A stretch of DNA of 64,000 bases from Duganella sp. SG902 (GCF_013376005.1 NZ_JABMJK010000002.1:124001-188000); one strand, 5' to 3'. Positions 55,328 to 64,000 are shown, counted from the first letter of the stretch. Translations and numbers: made by a program. The notes: a model not told the origin generated them from the sequence alone.

Positions 55328-55813
55328 ATGATCCAACAAGAGATTGCCGCCTTGCTGCCGCGCCTGCGCCGCTTCGCCCGCACCATCACCTATAACCGTG
55401 AGGATGCGGACGATCTGGTACAGATCGCGCTGGAGCGGGGCCTGGGCCGCAGCGAGCAATGGGAACCAGGCACGCGCCTGGACAGCTGGCTGTTCCGCAT
55501 CATGAAGAATGCGTGGATAGATGAGGTGCGCTCGCGCATGCGGCGCGACGCGGTGTTCGAGCCGGAGGAGGCCGGCGAGCATGTGGGCGACGATTACGCC
55601 GAGGCGCACCAGCAGCGCATGGCCATCCAGCAGGCGGTCAGCCGCCTGTCGGACGAGCACCGGATGGTGGTGGCGCTGGTGCTGGTCGATGGCTTGCCGT
55701 ACAAGGAGGCGGCCGAGGTGCTGGAGATCCCCATCGGCACCTTGACCAGCCGCCTGGTGCGCGCCCGCGCGGCGCTGCAGGAACTGTTATCCGATCAAGC
55801 AAGGAAGGTGTGA
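55328..55813 (+). CDS. ECF sigma factor
   Basis: 161 aa. Region 2 (about 10-75) contains NREDADDLVQIALERGL, and region 4 (about 105-155) contains LPYKEAAEVLEIPIGTLTSR. There is no region 3, as expected for ECF factors. The stop overlaps the start of the anti-sigma gene (TGATG), the usual coupling. The group within ECF families was not determined. Confidence 0.92.
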   Translation: MIQQEIAALLPRLRRFARTITYNREDADDLVQIALERGLGRSEQWEPGTRLDSWLFRIMKNAWIDEVRSRMRRDAVFEPEEAGEHVGDDYAEAHQQRMAIQQAVSRLSDEHRMVVALVLVDGLPYKEAAEVLEIPIGTLTSRLVRARAALQELLSDQARKV

Positions 55814-56559
55814 TGAAATTTTCCGACGAAACCCTGATGGCCTACGCCGACGGCGAACTGGACGGCGCCGAGCGCGCCGAGATCGAACGCGCGCTGGAGG
55901 CCGATCCGGCGCTGGCCGAGCGCGTGGCGCAGCATCAGTCCTTGCGCTCGGATGTGTTCGCGGCGTTCGCGCCCATCCTCGACGAACCGGTGCCGCCCGC
56001 GCTGACGGCGGCGGCGTTGCCGGGCAAGGTGGCCGACCTGAACGCGGCGCGCGCCGCGCGCGAGGAACGGGCCGCGCCGGCGCCGCGTCGCTGGTCGTGG
56101 CCGGAGTGGGGCGCGATCGCGGCCACGCTGGCGGTTGGCGTGCTGGTCGGCGGCATGATGGGCGGTACCGGCGGCGGCACCGCTTTGACGGTGGCGCAGG
56201 GCGCCGGCGGCAAGCTGGTGGCCCAGGGGCCGCTGGCGATCGCCCTGTCGCAACAACTGGCGGCCGGCGAAGGCGCGGTGCGCATCGGCGTCAGTTTCGC
56301 CGCCAAGGATGGCTCGCTGTGCCGCAGCTTCATCATGAACGGCACGGCGGGACTGGCCTGCCGCAACGGCGACGCGTGGCAGGTGCCGGTCATCGCCGAG
56401 GCGGCCGGCGCCGCGGCCGGCGATTACCGGCAGGCCGGCAGCGCCATGCCATCGGCGGTGCTGGACGCCATCGACGCCCGGATCGCCGGCCCCGCGCTCG
56501 ATGCGAATGGTGAGCAGGAGGCCTTGCGGCGTGGCTGGCACGCCAAGTCCGCGCAATGA
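55813..56559 (+). CDS. Membrane anti-sigma factor
   Basis: 248 aa. A cytoplasmic N-terminal anti-sigma-like domain (about 1-60; LMAYADGELDGAERAEIERAL) has no zinc-binding His/Cys. One transmembrane helix (about 96-118, IAATLAVGVLVGGMMGG) follows, then a periplasmic domain with two Cys in the middle (SLCRSF and LACRNG). It should hold the ECF sigma at the membrane until a periplasmic signal arrives. The neighbouring S8 protease might be part of that signal path, which is inference. Confidence 0.85.
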   Translation: MKFSDETLMAYADGELDGAERAEIERALEADPALAERVAQHQSLRSDVFAAFAPILDEPVPPALTAAALPGKVADLNAARAAREERAAPAPRRWSWPEWGAIAATLAVGVLVGGMMGGTGGGTALTVAQGAGGKLVAQGPLAIALSQQLAAGEGAVRIGVSFAAKDGSLCRSFIMNGTAGLACRNGDAWQVPVIAEAAGAAAGDYRQAGSAMPSAVLDAIDARIAGPALDANGEQEALRRGWHAKSAQ

Positions 56560-56647
56560 TTCATGATTCTGATTGCGCGGGCCGGCTTTTTCGGTTGCGG
56601 ATACATTAAAATTGCCGATATGAGCACTACAACCAAAGGAGACAGGA

Positions 56648-57754
56648 ATGATCAACAGGAATCGACGGGATCTTGCAATCGCCGCTGGTAGCGCTATCAC
56701 TATGGCGGCCATGGGCTTGCCGGTGATGGCGGCCACGCCGGGACGCAAGCTGGGCTATGCGATAGTCGGGCTGGGCGGGTACGGGCTGGGCGTGATCATT
56801 CCGCAGTTCAAAAACTGCCAGCACAGCAAGCTGGTGGCGCTGGTCAGCGGCGATCCGGCCAAGGCCAAGCGCGTGGCCGCCGAGTATGGCGTGCCGGAAC
56901 GTGGCATCTACAATTACCAGAATTTCGACAGCATCAAGGACAATCCGGACATCGACATCGTCTACGTCTGCCTGCCGGTGTCGATGCACGCCGAGTACAC
57001 CATCCGCGCCGCCGCCGCCGGCAAGCATGTGATGTGCGAGAAGCCGATGGCGGTGTCCTCGGCCGAGTGCGAGGCCATGATCGCCGCCTGCAAGAAGGCC
57101 GGCAAGAAACTGATGATCGGCTATCGCTGCCATTTCGAGGCCTACAACCTGGAAGCGGTGCGCCGCGCCCGCGCCGGCGAGATCGGCAAGCTGCGCTATT
57201 TCCGCTCCGAGCACGGTTTCACCATGAACAACCCCAACGCCTGGCGTTTGAAGAAGGCGCTGTCTGGCGGCGGTTCGCTGATGGATATCGGCATTTACGC
57301 GCTGAACGCGGCACGTTACATGACGGGCGAGGAGCCGGTCTCGGTCTACGCCAAGGAGACCACCGACCGCAACGATCCACGCTTCCGCGAGGTGGAGGAC
57401 ATGATCGAGTTCCAGCTGGAGTTCCCGTCGGGGGTGATCGGTTCCTGCATGTCGATGTACAGCGCCAACCAGAACCATATCCTGCTGATGGGCGACAAGG
57501 GCCGCATCGACATGGAGCCGGGCACGCGCTACGACGGCAACCGGCTGTGGGTGGGCCAGGATCGCAGCAACGAGATCAAGCCGGCGCCAGGGCCGGGCGC
57601 CACCCAGTGGGCGGCCCAGCTGGACCACCTGTCGCTGTGCGTGATCAACAACCGCGAGCCGATCGTGGCCGGCGAGGAGGGCCTGCGCGACATCCGCATC
57701 ATCGAGGCGGTGTATCGCTCGGCGCGCGAGCAGAAGCGCATCGCGCTGGGATAA
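56648..57754 (+). CDS. Tat-exported Gfo/Idh/MocA-family oxidoreductase
   Basis: 368 aa. A twin-arginine signal (NRRDLAIAAGSAITMAAMG) precedes a Rossmann domain (YAIVGLGGYGLGVI) with the EKPMAV motif near residue 137 and the C-terminal alpha/beta domain (GGGSLMDIGIYALNAARY). It resembles glucose-fructose oxidoreductases, which carry tightly bound NADP into the periplasm. The sugar substrate is unknown. GGAGACAG precedes the start. Confidence 0.9.
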   Translation: MINRNRRDLAIAAGSAITMAAMGLPVMAATPGRKLGYAIVGLGGYGLGVIIPQFKNCQHSKLVALVSGDPAKAKRVAAEYGVPERGIYNYQNFDSIKDNPDIDIVYVCLPVSMHAEYTIRAAAAGKHVMCEKPMAVSSAECEAMIAACKKAGKKLMIGYRCHFEAYNLEAVRRARAGEIGKLRYFRSEHGFTMNNPNAWRLKKALSGGGSLMDIGIYALNAARYMTGEEPVSVYAKETTDRNDPRFREVEDMIEFQLEFPSGVIGSCMSMYSANQNHILLMGDKGRIDMEPGTRYDGNRLWVGQDRSNEIKPAPGPGATQWAAQLDHLSLCVINNREPIVAGEEGLRDIRIIEAVYRSAREQKRIALG

Positions 57755-57758
57755 GCCG

Positions 57759-58400
57759 TCAGGCGGCGCTTTCCTCCGCCGCCCGCACGTCCACCATGGC
57801 GACCACCAGGTCCGCCGTGGTCAGGAACTCTTTCAGCGGGAAGCCATCTTCCAGCGCCACCACGGCGCCGTCGGCGATGGCGGCGTCGCCCTCGATCTTG
57901 TTGGCGCTGTAGGGCATGTAGGCAAACTGCGGGAAGCGGGCCTGGCCGCGCTTGGCGATGTCGGCCACGGTGCGCGGCGCCGCGCGCAGCAGGCCGTTGC
58001 GCACGCGCCGCTGGCGCTCGTCGCGGCGCTGCTTGAGCTGTTCGGTCAGGCGCGGGATCTCCTCGCTCAGCCGGTCGGCCTCCGCTTGCTGGCTTTGCAA
58101 TTCCTCATCGCTCAGCGCTTCTTCCCATTGCGTCAGCTTCAGCAGGCCGCGCTTGTGCATGGTTTGGCGCTGCAGGTCGATTTCCAGCGTGGACAGGCGC
58201 GTCTTGTGCTGCTCGAGCATTTGCAGCACGCCGGCGTCGCCGTTGGCGCGGTGCCATTTGTCGTTGAAATCGAACACCAGGCCGTCGAAGTAAAAATACA
58301 TCGGCAGTGCGCGCGGGGATTCCAGCACCTGCTGCGGGCTCATGTTCCAGCGCTCGGCCAGTTCGGCCAGCGTGAGAGTCAGTGGTTCTATGGTAGGCAT
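57759..58400 (-). CDS. Conserved-looking coiled-coil protein, unknown
   Basis: 213 aa from ATG at 58400 (MPTIEPLTLTLAELAERWNMS), where residues 7-25 resemble a helix-turn-helix-like adaptor for DNA or protein binding. Residues about 70-145 are strongly charged and helical (QQAEADRLSEEIPRLTEQLK), a coiled coil. A compact C-terminal part follows. No family was recognised. It is convergent with the Gfo/Idh gene (4-bp gap). Confidence 0.7.
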   Translation of the reverse strand: MPTIEPLTLTLAELAERWNMSPQQVLESPRALPMYFYFDGLVFDFNDKWHRANGDAGVLQMLEQHKTRLSTLEIDLQRQTMHKRGLLKLTQWEEALSDEELQSQQAEADRLSEEIPRLTEQLKQRRDERQRRVRNGLLRAAPRTVADIAKRGQARFPQFAYMPYSANKIEGDAAIADGAVVALEDGFPLKEFLTTADLVVAMVDVRAAEESAA

Positions 58401-58460
58401 GGCGGTATTTTCGCACCTGAGACAGTAAAATGTCACTCTTGCCGCAAGGAGTGATCGAAG

Positions 58461-58826
58461 ATGATGTTTTTAAAAGTGCCGTTCGCGGAAAAAGATGAAG
58501 CCAAGGCGCTGGGCGCACGCTGGAACAATGAGCGCAAATCGTGGTACGTGCCGGACGGCAAGCCAGTCGAGGCGTTCGAGCGCTGGCTGCCGCCGGGCGG
58601 CGCCGATTTCGTGCCGGCCGTGGCCAAGCCTTCCATCAAGTCACGCCCGGTGATGACGGATTCGTACGCCGGCAAGCCGGTGATTGGCCGCTATTACGTG
58701 GAGTTGCAGCACGATTGCGATCCGTTCGAGGTTTGTCCGGTATGCGCGCCGAAACTGGCCAGTTCCGGCTGGCAAGGCCACTACGATGATGTTGCAAAGA
58801 TGCTAAAGCCGTTGCGGCCGGCATAG
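58461..58826 (+). CDS. DUF5710 domain protein
   Basis: 121 aa. The start FLKVPFAEKDEAKALGARWN, then WYVPDG, is the DUF5710 motif, a small domain also found in nucleases and primase-like proteins of phages and plasmids. The C-terminal half has Cys pairs (CDPFEVCPVCAPKL) that might bind metal. AAGGAG nine bases ahead supports the first ATG. Function is unknown. Confidence 0.85.
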   Translation: MMFLKVPFAEKDEAKALGARWNNERKSWYVPDGKPVEAFERWLPPGGADFVPAVAKPSIKSRPVMTDSYAGKPVIGRYYVELQHDCDPFEVCPVCAPKLASSGWQGHYDDVAKMLKPLRPA

Positions 58827-58846
58827 GCTTCCTTTATTCTCGTGCC

Positions 58847-59929
58847 ATGGATAGCACGAGCCTGCAACCGACTTTTCGTACCGGCAACCGCCCGGCCGCG
58901 CCGGTCCAGCGCTTCCGGCATCCGGCCGATATCTTCGAAGCGCTGTTCCAGAGCGTGCAGGGCGGCGAATCGCATGCGCGCCCGACGCTGGACCTGAATC
59001 CCGACTCGCCGTTCCTGCCGTTCCTGGAAATCGGCTACGCGCTGCGCGCCTGCCTGGAAAAACCGGCCCGCCACGATTATCTGTTGCAGCGGCTGCGTCC
59101 CCACCTGAGCGTGATGATCGGCACGCTGCCCGCCAGCATCCTGCCGATGGGCATGCTGCCCAAGCTGGCGCCGCTGCCGGGCTTCCGCAAGCTCGAAGAG
59201 ATCGCCGATGAGGAAATACGCGATTGGCTGATCCAGGAAGGTGGTCTGATCTACGGCGAAATGCAGCGCTTCGAGCTGGAAAACTACTTTGACGCGGTCA
59301 AGCCGTTCTTGCCGCCGGGCGGTGTGATGGTCGACCTCGGCAGCGGTCTCGGCAAGGTGGTCATGACTGCCGCGCTGACCTTGCCGTTCACCCGCTGCAT
59401 CGGCGTGGAGTTGCTGAACTATCGCCACCGGCTGGCGCAGGAACGGCTGGTGCGGCTGCTGACGCTGGCGCGGCAAGGCCTGGAATCGCTGCCGGAGCCG
59501 CTCACCCTTGAAACTCCGTTGCAACTGCCATCCGGCGTGATGGCGAGCGGCCGTCACCTGCTGGACCTCGGTTCGCGCATCCTGTTCCTGGAAAACGATA
59601 TGTTCAAGGTGGATGTGCGTGGCGCCAGTCTGGTGTTCCTGTACAGCACCTGTTTTGGCCCGCTGATGGACGCCATCAGCGACAAGCTCGCGCGCGAATT
59701 GCCGGAAGGCGCGTTGGTCAGCACCACCACTTATCCCATCAAGCATCCAGCCTTCCGCCTGCTGCAATCACACGCGCCCGGAACGCTGTCGTGGACCAGC
59801 GTGATGATTTACCAGCGTATTGGGCCGGAAATGGCCGAACCCGCATCGGAAACACGCTATTTGCACCAGCCGGACGCCAATGACTGGGAAGCGCGGGCAC
59901 GCGCGGATTTGGCCGCGATGACGGGCTAA
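58847..59929 (+). CDS. DOT1-like class I SAM-dependent methyltransferase
   Basis: 360 aa. The SAM-binding motif VDLGSGLGKVVMTAAL lies near residue 163 and CIGVELL 25 residues later. The preceding YGEMQRFELENYFDAV (GE...) matches the entry motif of DOT1-type methyltransferases rather than ordinary Rossmann enzymes. The N-terminal 130 residues and the C-terminus are not recognised. The substrate in bacteria is unknown. It is convergent with argP, stops overlapping by 4 bp. Confidence 0.75.
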   Translation: MDSTSLQPTFRTGNRPAAPVQRFRHPADIFEALFQSVQGGESHARPTLDLNPDSPFLPFLEIGYALRACLEKPARHDYLLQRLRPHLSVMIGTLPASILPMGMLPKLAPLPGFRKLEEIADEEIRDWLIQEGGLIYGEMQRFELENYFDAVKPFLPPGGVMVDLGSGLGKVVMTAALTLPFTRCIGVELLNYRHRLAQERLVRLLTLARQGLESLPEPLTLETPLQLPSGVMASGRHLLDLGSRILFLENDMFKVDVRGASLVFLYSTCFGPLMDAISDKLARELPEGALVSTTTYPIKHPAFRLLQSHAPGTLSWTSVMIYQRIGPEMAEPASETRYLHQPDANDWEARARADLAAMTG

Positions 59930-60810
59930 AGCAGCCATTTGCGTGCCGTAGCGATCAAGTTATCCGATAAAGCCCGCGTGAACGGGGTCTGGATGTCCCA
60001 CACATGCCATAGCAGCGGCACGTCCAGCCACTTGCCGGGCGCCAGGTCGATCAGCGTGCCTTGCTTGAGTTGCCGCTCGCATTGCTGGATCGGCAGCATG
60101 CCGTAACCCAATCCCGCCTCGATAAAGCGCACGTAGCCGTCCGAGCTGGACAGGGCATGATGCGGATAGCGTCCGGTGTAGCCGGTGTGTTGGGCGATAA
60201 AACGGGTCTGCAGCATGTCCTTGCGGTCGAAATTCATCACCGGCGCGTGCTGTACCGCCTGCGCGGTCATGCCGTCCGGGAACCAGCGGGCGGCAAACGC
60301 CGGCGAGGCGACGCAAAAATAACGCATCGCGCCCAGCGCGGTGACGGTGGTGCCGGCCACCTGCGCGGTCTCGCTGGTCACGCAGCCGAAGACCCGGCCT
60401 TCGCGCAGCATGGTCAGGGTGTGGTCCTGGTCGTCCAGGCGGATCTGCAGCATGCAGTCGCCGTTGCTCATGAGCGGAGTGACGGCCTCCTGCAGCCAGG
60501 TCGCTGCGCTGTCGGCGTTGACCGCGATGGCGATTTCGGGCCGGGCATCGGCGTCGCCGGGACGCTTGTCCAGCGCCGCCTCCAGCAGGCGGACCTGGCG
60601 GTAATGGGCGATCAGGCGCTGTCCGGCCTCGGTCGGGGAGGGCGGCTGGCTGCGCACGATGAGCAATTCGCCGGCGCTGTTTTCCAGCATCCGGATGCGC
60701 TGCGACACCGCCGATTGGGTGATCGCCAGCGCCGCGGCGGCCTTGTCAAAGCTACCATAATCGATCACGGCGTCCAGCGCCGCCAGCCCGCGATAGTCCA
60801 CCCGGCTCAT
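59926..60810 (-). CDS. argP: ArgP-type LysR regulator
   Basis: 294 aa. The N-terminal HTH (AAALAITQSAVSQRIRMLEN) and ALDAVIDYGSFDKAA start are typical of ArgP/IciA. The effector domain reads arginine/lysine levels in E. coli, where ArgP activates argO. The divergent LysE/ArgO-type exporter gene directly supports this identity. Confidence 0.92.
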   Translation of the reverse strand: MSRVDYRGLAALDAVIDYGSFDKAAAALAITQSAVSQRIRMLENSAGELLIVRSQPPSPTEAGQRLIAHYRQVRLLEAALDKRPGDADARPEIAIAVNADSAATWLQEAVTPLMSNGDCMLQIRLDDQDHTLTMLREGRVFGCVTSETAQVAGTTVTALGAMRYFCVASPAFAARWFPDGMTAQAVQHAPVMNFDRKDMLQTRFIAQHTGYTGRYPHHALSSSDGYVRFIEAGLGYGMLPIQQCERQLKQGTLIDLAPGKWLDVPLLWHVWDIQTPFTRALSDNLIATARKWLL

Positions 60811-60897
60811 TAGCTTACCTAATATTTGGCAAATAATATTAATTATACTTATCTTCGAGCGGGCCGTAACCTGACGTTTTTTTGCACGGGGAAGGCC
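60811..60897. promoter_or_regulatory. ArgP/argO divergent control region
   Basis: 87 bp, AT-rich, with an imperfect palindrome AATATTTGGCAAATAATATT, in the position of a LysR-type T-N11-A operator and overlapping both promoters. Confidence 0.6.
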
Positions 60898-61503
60898 ATG
60901 GAAGTCACCGCTTTTTTGAAAGGCATCGGGCTGGGCGGCAGCCTGATAGTTGCTATTGGTTCACAAAATGCCTATTTGCTGAGGCAAGCCCTGAAGCGCG
61001 AATTCGTGCTCACTTGCATTGCGATTTGTATTTTGTGCGACGTGGTTTTAATCGCCGCTGGCGTTGCCGGTATGGGCCGGCTGATTATGGAGGCGCCGGC
61101 GCTTTTATTCTGGATAAAAATCGCCGGCGCCGGATTTTTATTCTGGTACGGATTACGGGCGGCCCGTTCCGCGTTAAATCCTTCCGCCATGGTGAATGAG
61201 CAGAATAATGCCGCGCCGGATCGCCGCGCGGTAATTGCCGCCATGCTGGCATTCAGTTTATTAAATCCCCATGTTTATCTTGATACCGTGGTTTTATTAG
61301 GATCGATAGGCGGGCAGCAAGCGGGAAATGGCCGCCTGTATTTCGCCTTGGGCGCAATGCTGGCGTCGGTCATATGGTTTAGCAGCTTGGGGCTGGGCGC
61401 GCGTTATTTGACGCCGGTATTCTCGCGGCCGGGCGCGTGGCGCATCCTGGACATCATTATCACCTTGATCATGTGGACGCTCGCGATCTCGCTGTTTCTG
61501 TAG
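60898..61503 (+). CDS. argO: LysE/ArgO-family basic amino-acid exporter
   Basis: 201 aa from ATG at 60898, with about six transmembrane helices. Family marks are IGSQNAYLLRQAL near residue 22 and SLLNPHVYLDTVVLLG. It exports arginine or lysine excess (and canavanine in E. coli). Codon use is AT-richer at many positions than the neighbours. It is regulated by ArgP. Confidence 0.92.
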   Translation: MEVTAFLKGIGLGGSLIVAIGSQNAYLLRQALKREFVLTCIAICILCDVVLIAAGVAGMGRLIMEAPALLFWIKIAGAGFLFWYGLRAARSALNPSAMVNEQNNAAPDRRAVIAAMLAFSLLNPHVYLDTVVLLGSIGGQQAGNGRLYFALGAMLASVIWFSSLGLGARYLTPVFSRPGAWRILDIIITLIMWTLAISLFL

Positions 61504-61614
61504 CGCCCAAGCTCAAAACTGGCAAGTACGTGCCAATTTTTAGCATGAATTGCCGGGTTCGGCATACAATGACACCAGTCAGCGTGCAAGAGCGCCTCCG
61601 GGCGCCGGACCTCA

Positions 61615-63927
61615 ATGAGCATAGACCCCGGTTATCTCACAGCGATGGTGGTGGAGTTTTCCGCCGACGCCATTTTGAGCGCAATATTAATTTTCCTTTG
61701 GCTGATGCAGCGCAAGGAAAAACATGCGCTATTCTGGGGCGCGGGCCAGTTGGCCATTATGTGCGGCAGCATTATATGGTTGGCTGGAGATTATGTATTG
61801 CCGCCATTCTGGCGTCTTTATTTTTGCGCCTTGTGCCTGGCGATCGGCATGTGGGGGTATTGGGCCGGCACGCAGTTCTTTATCGGTAAACTCGATGCGC
61901 CGGATATGCGCCGGGTGACGCTCGGTATTCTTTTGGCCAGCGGTTTATTCAGCCTGTTGTGGCATGCGAATAATAGCTGGCTGGCGCCGGCCAGCGCGAT
62001 GGCGATTGGCGTCATTATGTTGTGGTCCGGTTCTCGCCTGATTCCGGTTGAAAGCCGATATCGGCTGCTGGGCATGACGCTGATGCTGCGCGGCGGTTTT
62101 AATATACTGGCCGCCGCCACCCTTAATCCCGATATGTACGTGGTGTGGTTCGTCGGCACCACCGTGCTCAAGATACTGTCCATGCTGGGGTTGGTGTACG
62201 CCGTGCAAGATGAAATCCAGCAGCGTTACGCGCGCACCATCGACAGCCTCAGCCACGGTTTTCTGATCCGCGACCGGCGCGGTTATGTCCACGTCGCCAA
62301 TGAACGCTGTGCAAAGTTGCTGGGTTTTAATAGCGCGCAGGAGTTGATCGGTTTGCATGTGTGCGACCTGCTGCCCAACCTCACGCGCGAGATGGCCGAC
62401 CAATATTTCCGCCGCTTCGAAGCCGAGGGCGTGCAATACCCGCTGTCCGACACCGCCGTCATGCGTTTGCGAAATGGCAACAGCCTGCCGGTCGAGTTGC
62501 TGGGGTCGCCGTACATCGAACGCGGCCGGATGTACTGTCTGGTTCAACTGCTGGACATCAGCGAGCGTAAAAAGAAGGACGATTTGCTGTACCAGGCGGC
62601 CCGCATCGATCCCGTCACCGGCTTCTTCAACCGCCACGCGCTGTCGCTGCGGCTGGCGCAGGAGGTGGCGCACGCGGCGGCCGCCGGACGCGAGTGCGCC
62701 GTGCTGTTCATCGACCTCGACAAGTTCAAGCGCGTCAACGATTCCTTCGGCCACGCCGCCGGCGACGAGCTGCTGCGCACCGCCGCCAACCGCCTGCACG
62801 GCCTGTTGCGCCCGTGCGACGTGCTGGCGCGCTTCGGCGGCGACGAATTCATCGTCATCATCCCCGATCTTGCACCCAACAGCGCCGAACAGATGGCCGG
62901 CGACTGCGCCGACGCCATCATCGCCGCGATGGGCAGGGGGTTCGAGCTGTCTTATCACGCGATCAGCGTCACCGCCAGCGTGGGTATCGCTTGCTATCCA
63001 AACCACGGCACCGATAGCGACACGCTGATCCGCTGTGCCGATATCGCCATGTACGAGGCCAAGAAGGCCGGGCGCGGCGAGCGGCGCGTGTTCAACGACG
63101 CCATGAACGCCGCCGCCAAGGATGGCCTGGTGATCGATGGCGCACTGGCCGGCGCGGTCGAGGCCAACGAGTTTTACCTGGTGTACCAGGCCATCGTCAA
63201 TGCCCACACCGGCAAGCTGACCAAGGTCGAGGCGCTGCTGCGCTGGAACAGCCCGCTGCTGGGGCCGGTGTCGCCGGACCGCTTCATTCCGGTGGCGGAG
63301 GACAGCGGCATGATCATCCCGCTCGGCACCTGGGTGCTGGAGCAGGCCTGCCGGCAGGTGGCGGCGTGGAAGCGGAGCGCGCTGGACGACGTCACCATCA
63401 GCATCAATGTCTCGGCCTGGCAGCTGGCCGACCCGGATTTCCTCAAGCTGGTGTCGCAGGCGCTGATCGGCAACGGCCTGTCGCCGCACCAGCTGGAGCT
63501 GGAGCTGACCGAGCGCGTGCTGATCGAGGACGCCGCCAACGTGCAAGCCGTGCTGGCCCAGCTGCGCGCGCTGGGTGTGGGCGTTTCGCTGGACGACTTC
63601 GGCACCGGCTATTCCTCGCTCAGCTACTTGACTCAGTTCCATCTGAACACCCTGAAGATCGACCGCGCCTTCGTGATGGACATCGAGCACAGCGAGCGCA
63701 GCCATAACCTGGTGCACGCCATCATCGCCATGGGCCACAGCCTCGGGCTGCAACTGGTGGCGGAGGGCGTGGAGACGGCCGGCCAGGCCGCCATCCTGGA
63801 AAAAATGGGATGTCACTACCTGCAGGGCTACCACATCTCGCGCCCGATCCCGCCGGACGAGCTGCTGCGGTTTGCCGATGCGCGCCGCAGCCTGGCGCCG
63901 GCGGTCAACAGCGATTTCTCTATTTAG
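61615..63927 (+). CDS. Membrane PAS-GGDEF-EAL protein (c-di-GMP turnover)
   Basis: 770 aa. The N-terminal part has about seven hydrophobic helices (about 10-205). A PAS domain (about 205-320; GFLIRDRRGYVHVANERCAKLLGF, shown in part) is followed by GGDEF (about 335-490) with intact FGGDEF and I-site RPCD. EAL (about 505-755) has EALLRW, ELELTERVL and DDFGTGYSS. Both enzyme sites look complete, so the protein could make or degrade c-di-GMP depending on the signal. Confidence 0.92.
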   Translation: MSIDPGYLTAMVVEFSADAILSAILIFLWLMQRKEKHALFWGAGQLAIMCGSIIWLAGDYVLPPFWRLYFCALCLAIGMWGYWAGTQFFIGKLDAPDMRRVTLGILLASGLFSLLWHANNSWLAPASAMAIGVIMLWSGSRLIPVESRYRLLGMTLMLRGGFNILAAATLNPDMYVVWFVGTTVLKILSMLGLVYAVQDEIQQRYARTIDSLSHGFLIRDRRGYVHVANERCAKLLGFNSAQELIGLHVCDLLPNLTREMADQYFRRFEAEGVQYPLSDTAVMRLRNGNSLPVELLGSPYIERGRMYCLVQLLDISERKKKDDLLYQAARIDPVTGFFNRHALSLRLAQEVAHAAAAGRECAVLFIDLDKFKRVNDSFGHAAGDELLRTAANRLHGLLRPCDVLARFGGDEFIVIIPDLAPNSAEQMAGDCADAIIAAMGRGFELSYHAISVTASVGIACYPNHGTDSDTLIRCADIAMYEAKKAGRGERRVFNDAMNAAAKDGLVIDGALAGAVEANEFYLVYQAIVNAHTGKLTKVEALLRWNSPLLGPVSPDRFIPVAEDSGMIIPLGTWVLEQACRQVAAWKRSALDDVTISINVSAWQLADPDFLKLVSQALIGNGLSPHQLELELTERVLIEDAANVQAVLAQLRALGVGVSLDDFGTGYSSLSYLTQFHLNTLKIDRAFVMDIEHSERSHNLVHAIIAMGHSLGLQLVAEGVETAGQAAILEKMGCHYLQGYHISRPIPPDELLRFADARRSLAPAVNSDFSI

Positions 63928-64000
63928 CCGCCTCGGCGGCGGTCGGCAGCTTTTGCGCCGCCTCCTCGGCGCTGAGAATCCAGATGCGGTCGATATAGCC
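63920..64000 (-). CDS. 3' end of an unknown gene (partial)
   Basis: Reading from the window edge, the frame gives YIDRIWILSAEEAAQKLPTA then AEAAK and a TAG stop at 63920, overlapping the EAL gene end by 8 bp. Only the final 26 codons are visible. No family can be assigned. Confidence 0.45.
   Translation of the reverse strand, partial: GYIDRIWILSAEEAAQKLPTAAEAAK

Overview
The window is 64 kb of GC-rich DNA from a betaproteobacterial chromosome. Gene content and protein style (rpsU-yqeY-dnaG-rpoD order, ArgP/ArgO pair, many c-di-GMP proteins, TRAP transporter, REP-like palindromes) fit Burkholderiales, most likely Oxalobacteraceae (Duganella/Massilia/Rugamonas type). This assignment comes from recognition, not from a database search. 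No rRNA operon, CRISPR array or intact prophage was seen; there is one tRNA, tRNA-Ile(CAU).

Layout. 1-9 kb: mostly housekeeping. It holds a DedA protein (cut by the window edge), periplasmic alpha-carbonic anhydrase, hexose-6-phosphate mutarotase, amiC-tsaE opposite queG, a membrane diguanylate cyclase and a DUF885 peptidase-like protein. 8.7-9.2 kb: a low-GC BrnT-type toxin with an unusual partner. 9.3-15.8 kb: a FixJ-type response regulator, then a compact minus-strand unit MCP - APS kinase - DHH phosphoesterase - ChrA-like transporter - sulfotransferase. 16.0-22.3 kb: an accessory island with a debris field (kinase tail, IS21-like end, IS3 and IS66 fragments, Rhs fragment) and an intact 1408-aa Rhs/YD-repeat protein with a variable C-terminal toxin candidate, a stop/start-overlapping immunity candidate and a small Cys-containing secreted protein. 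22.4-27.4 kb: a sensor kinase divergent from a dctPQM TRAP transporter. 27.4-27.8 kb: a candidate sRNA.

27.8-46.7 kb: ogt-xerD, an RND pump with its adaptor, an EEP nuclease/phosphatase, ybaK, plsY, a DsbA-like protein, a GAF-GGDEF cyclase, DUF427, a membrane hydrolase, an SDR/LysR pair, tsaD, a NirD-like protein lacking its Rieske segment, aroG, ybiB and a YhiN-type flavoprotein, with palindromic repeats between genes. 46.8-52.4 kb: the macromolecular synthesis operon (rpsU, yqeY, dnaG, rpoD) and tRNA-Ile2. 52.4-53.1 kb: a degraded ParE-like toxin/antitoxin pair and a 190-bp nested palindrome. 53.1-64 kb: a secreted low-complexity protein, an S8 protease, ECF sigma/anti-sigma, a Tat-exported Gfo/Idh/MocA protein, DUF5710, a DOT1-like methyltransferase, ArgP/ArgO and a PAS-GGDEF-EAL protein.

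The most interesting system is the sulfonation cassette at 10.1-15.8 kb. APS kinase would make PAPS, the sulfotransferase would use it, the DHH phosphoesterase could clear the inhibitory by-product PAP, and the CHR transporter could import sulfate, all in one tightly packed unit headed by a chemoreceptor. Second is the Rhs locus: its toxin candidate carries a His-Gly / Ala-Cys pair resembling clan CD cysteine peptidases, and it sits beside evidence of rearrangement that may have separated the TRAP sensor kinase from its response regulator. All functional statements are inferred from sequence alone.
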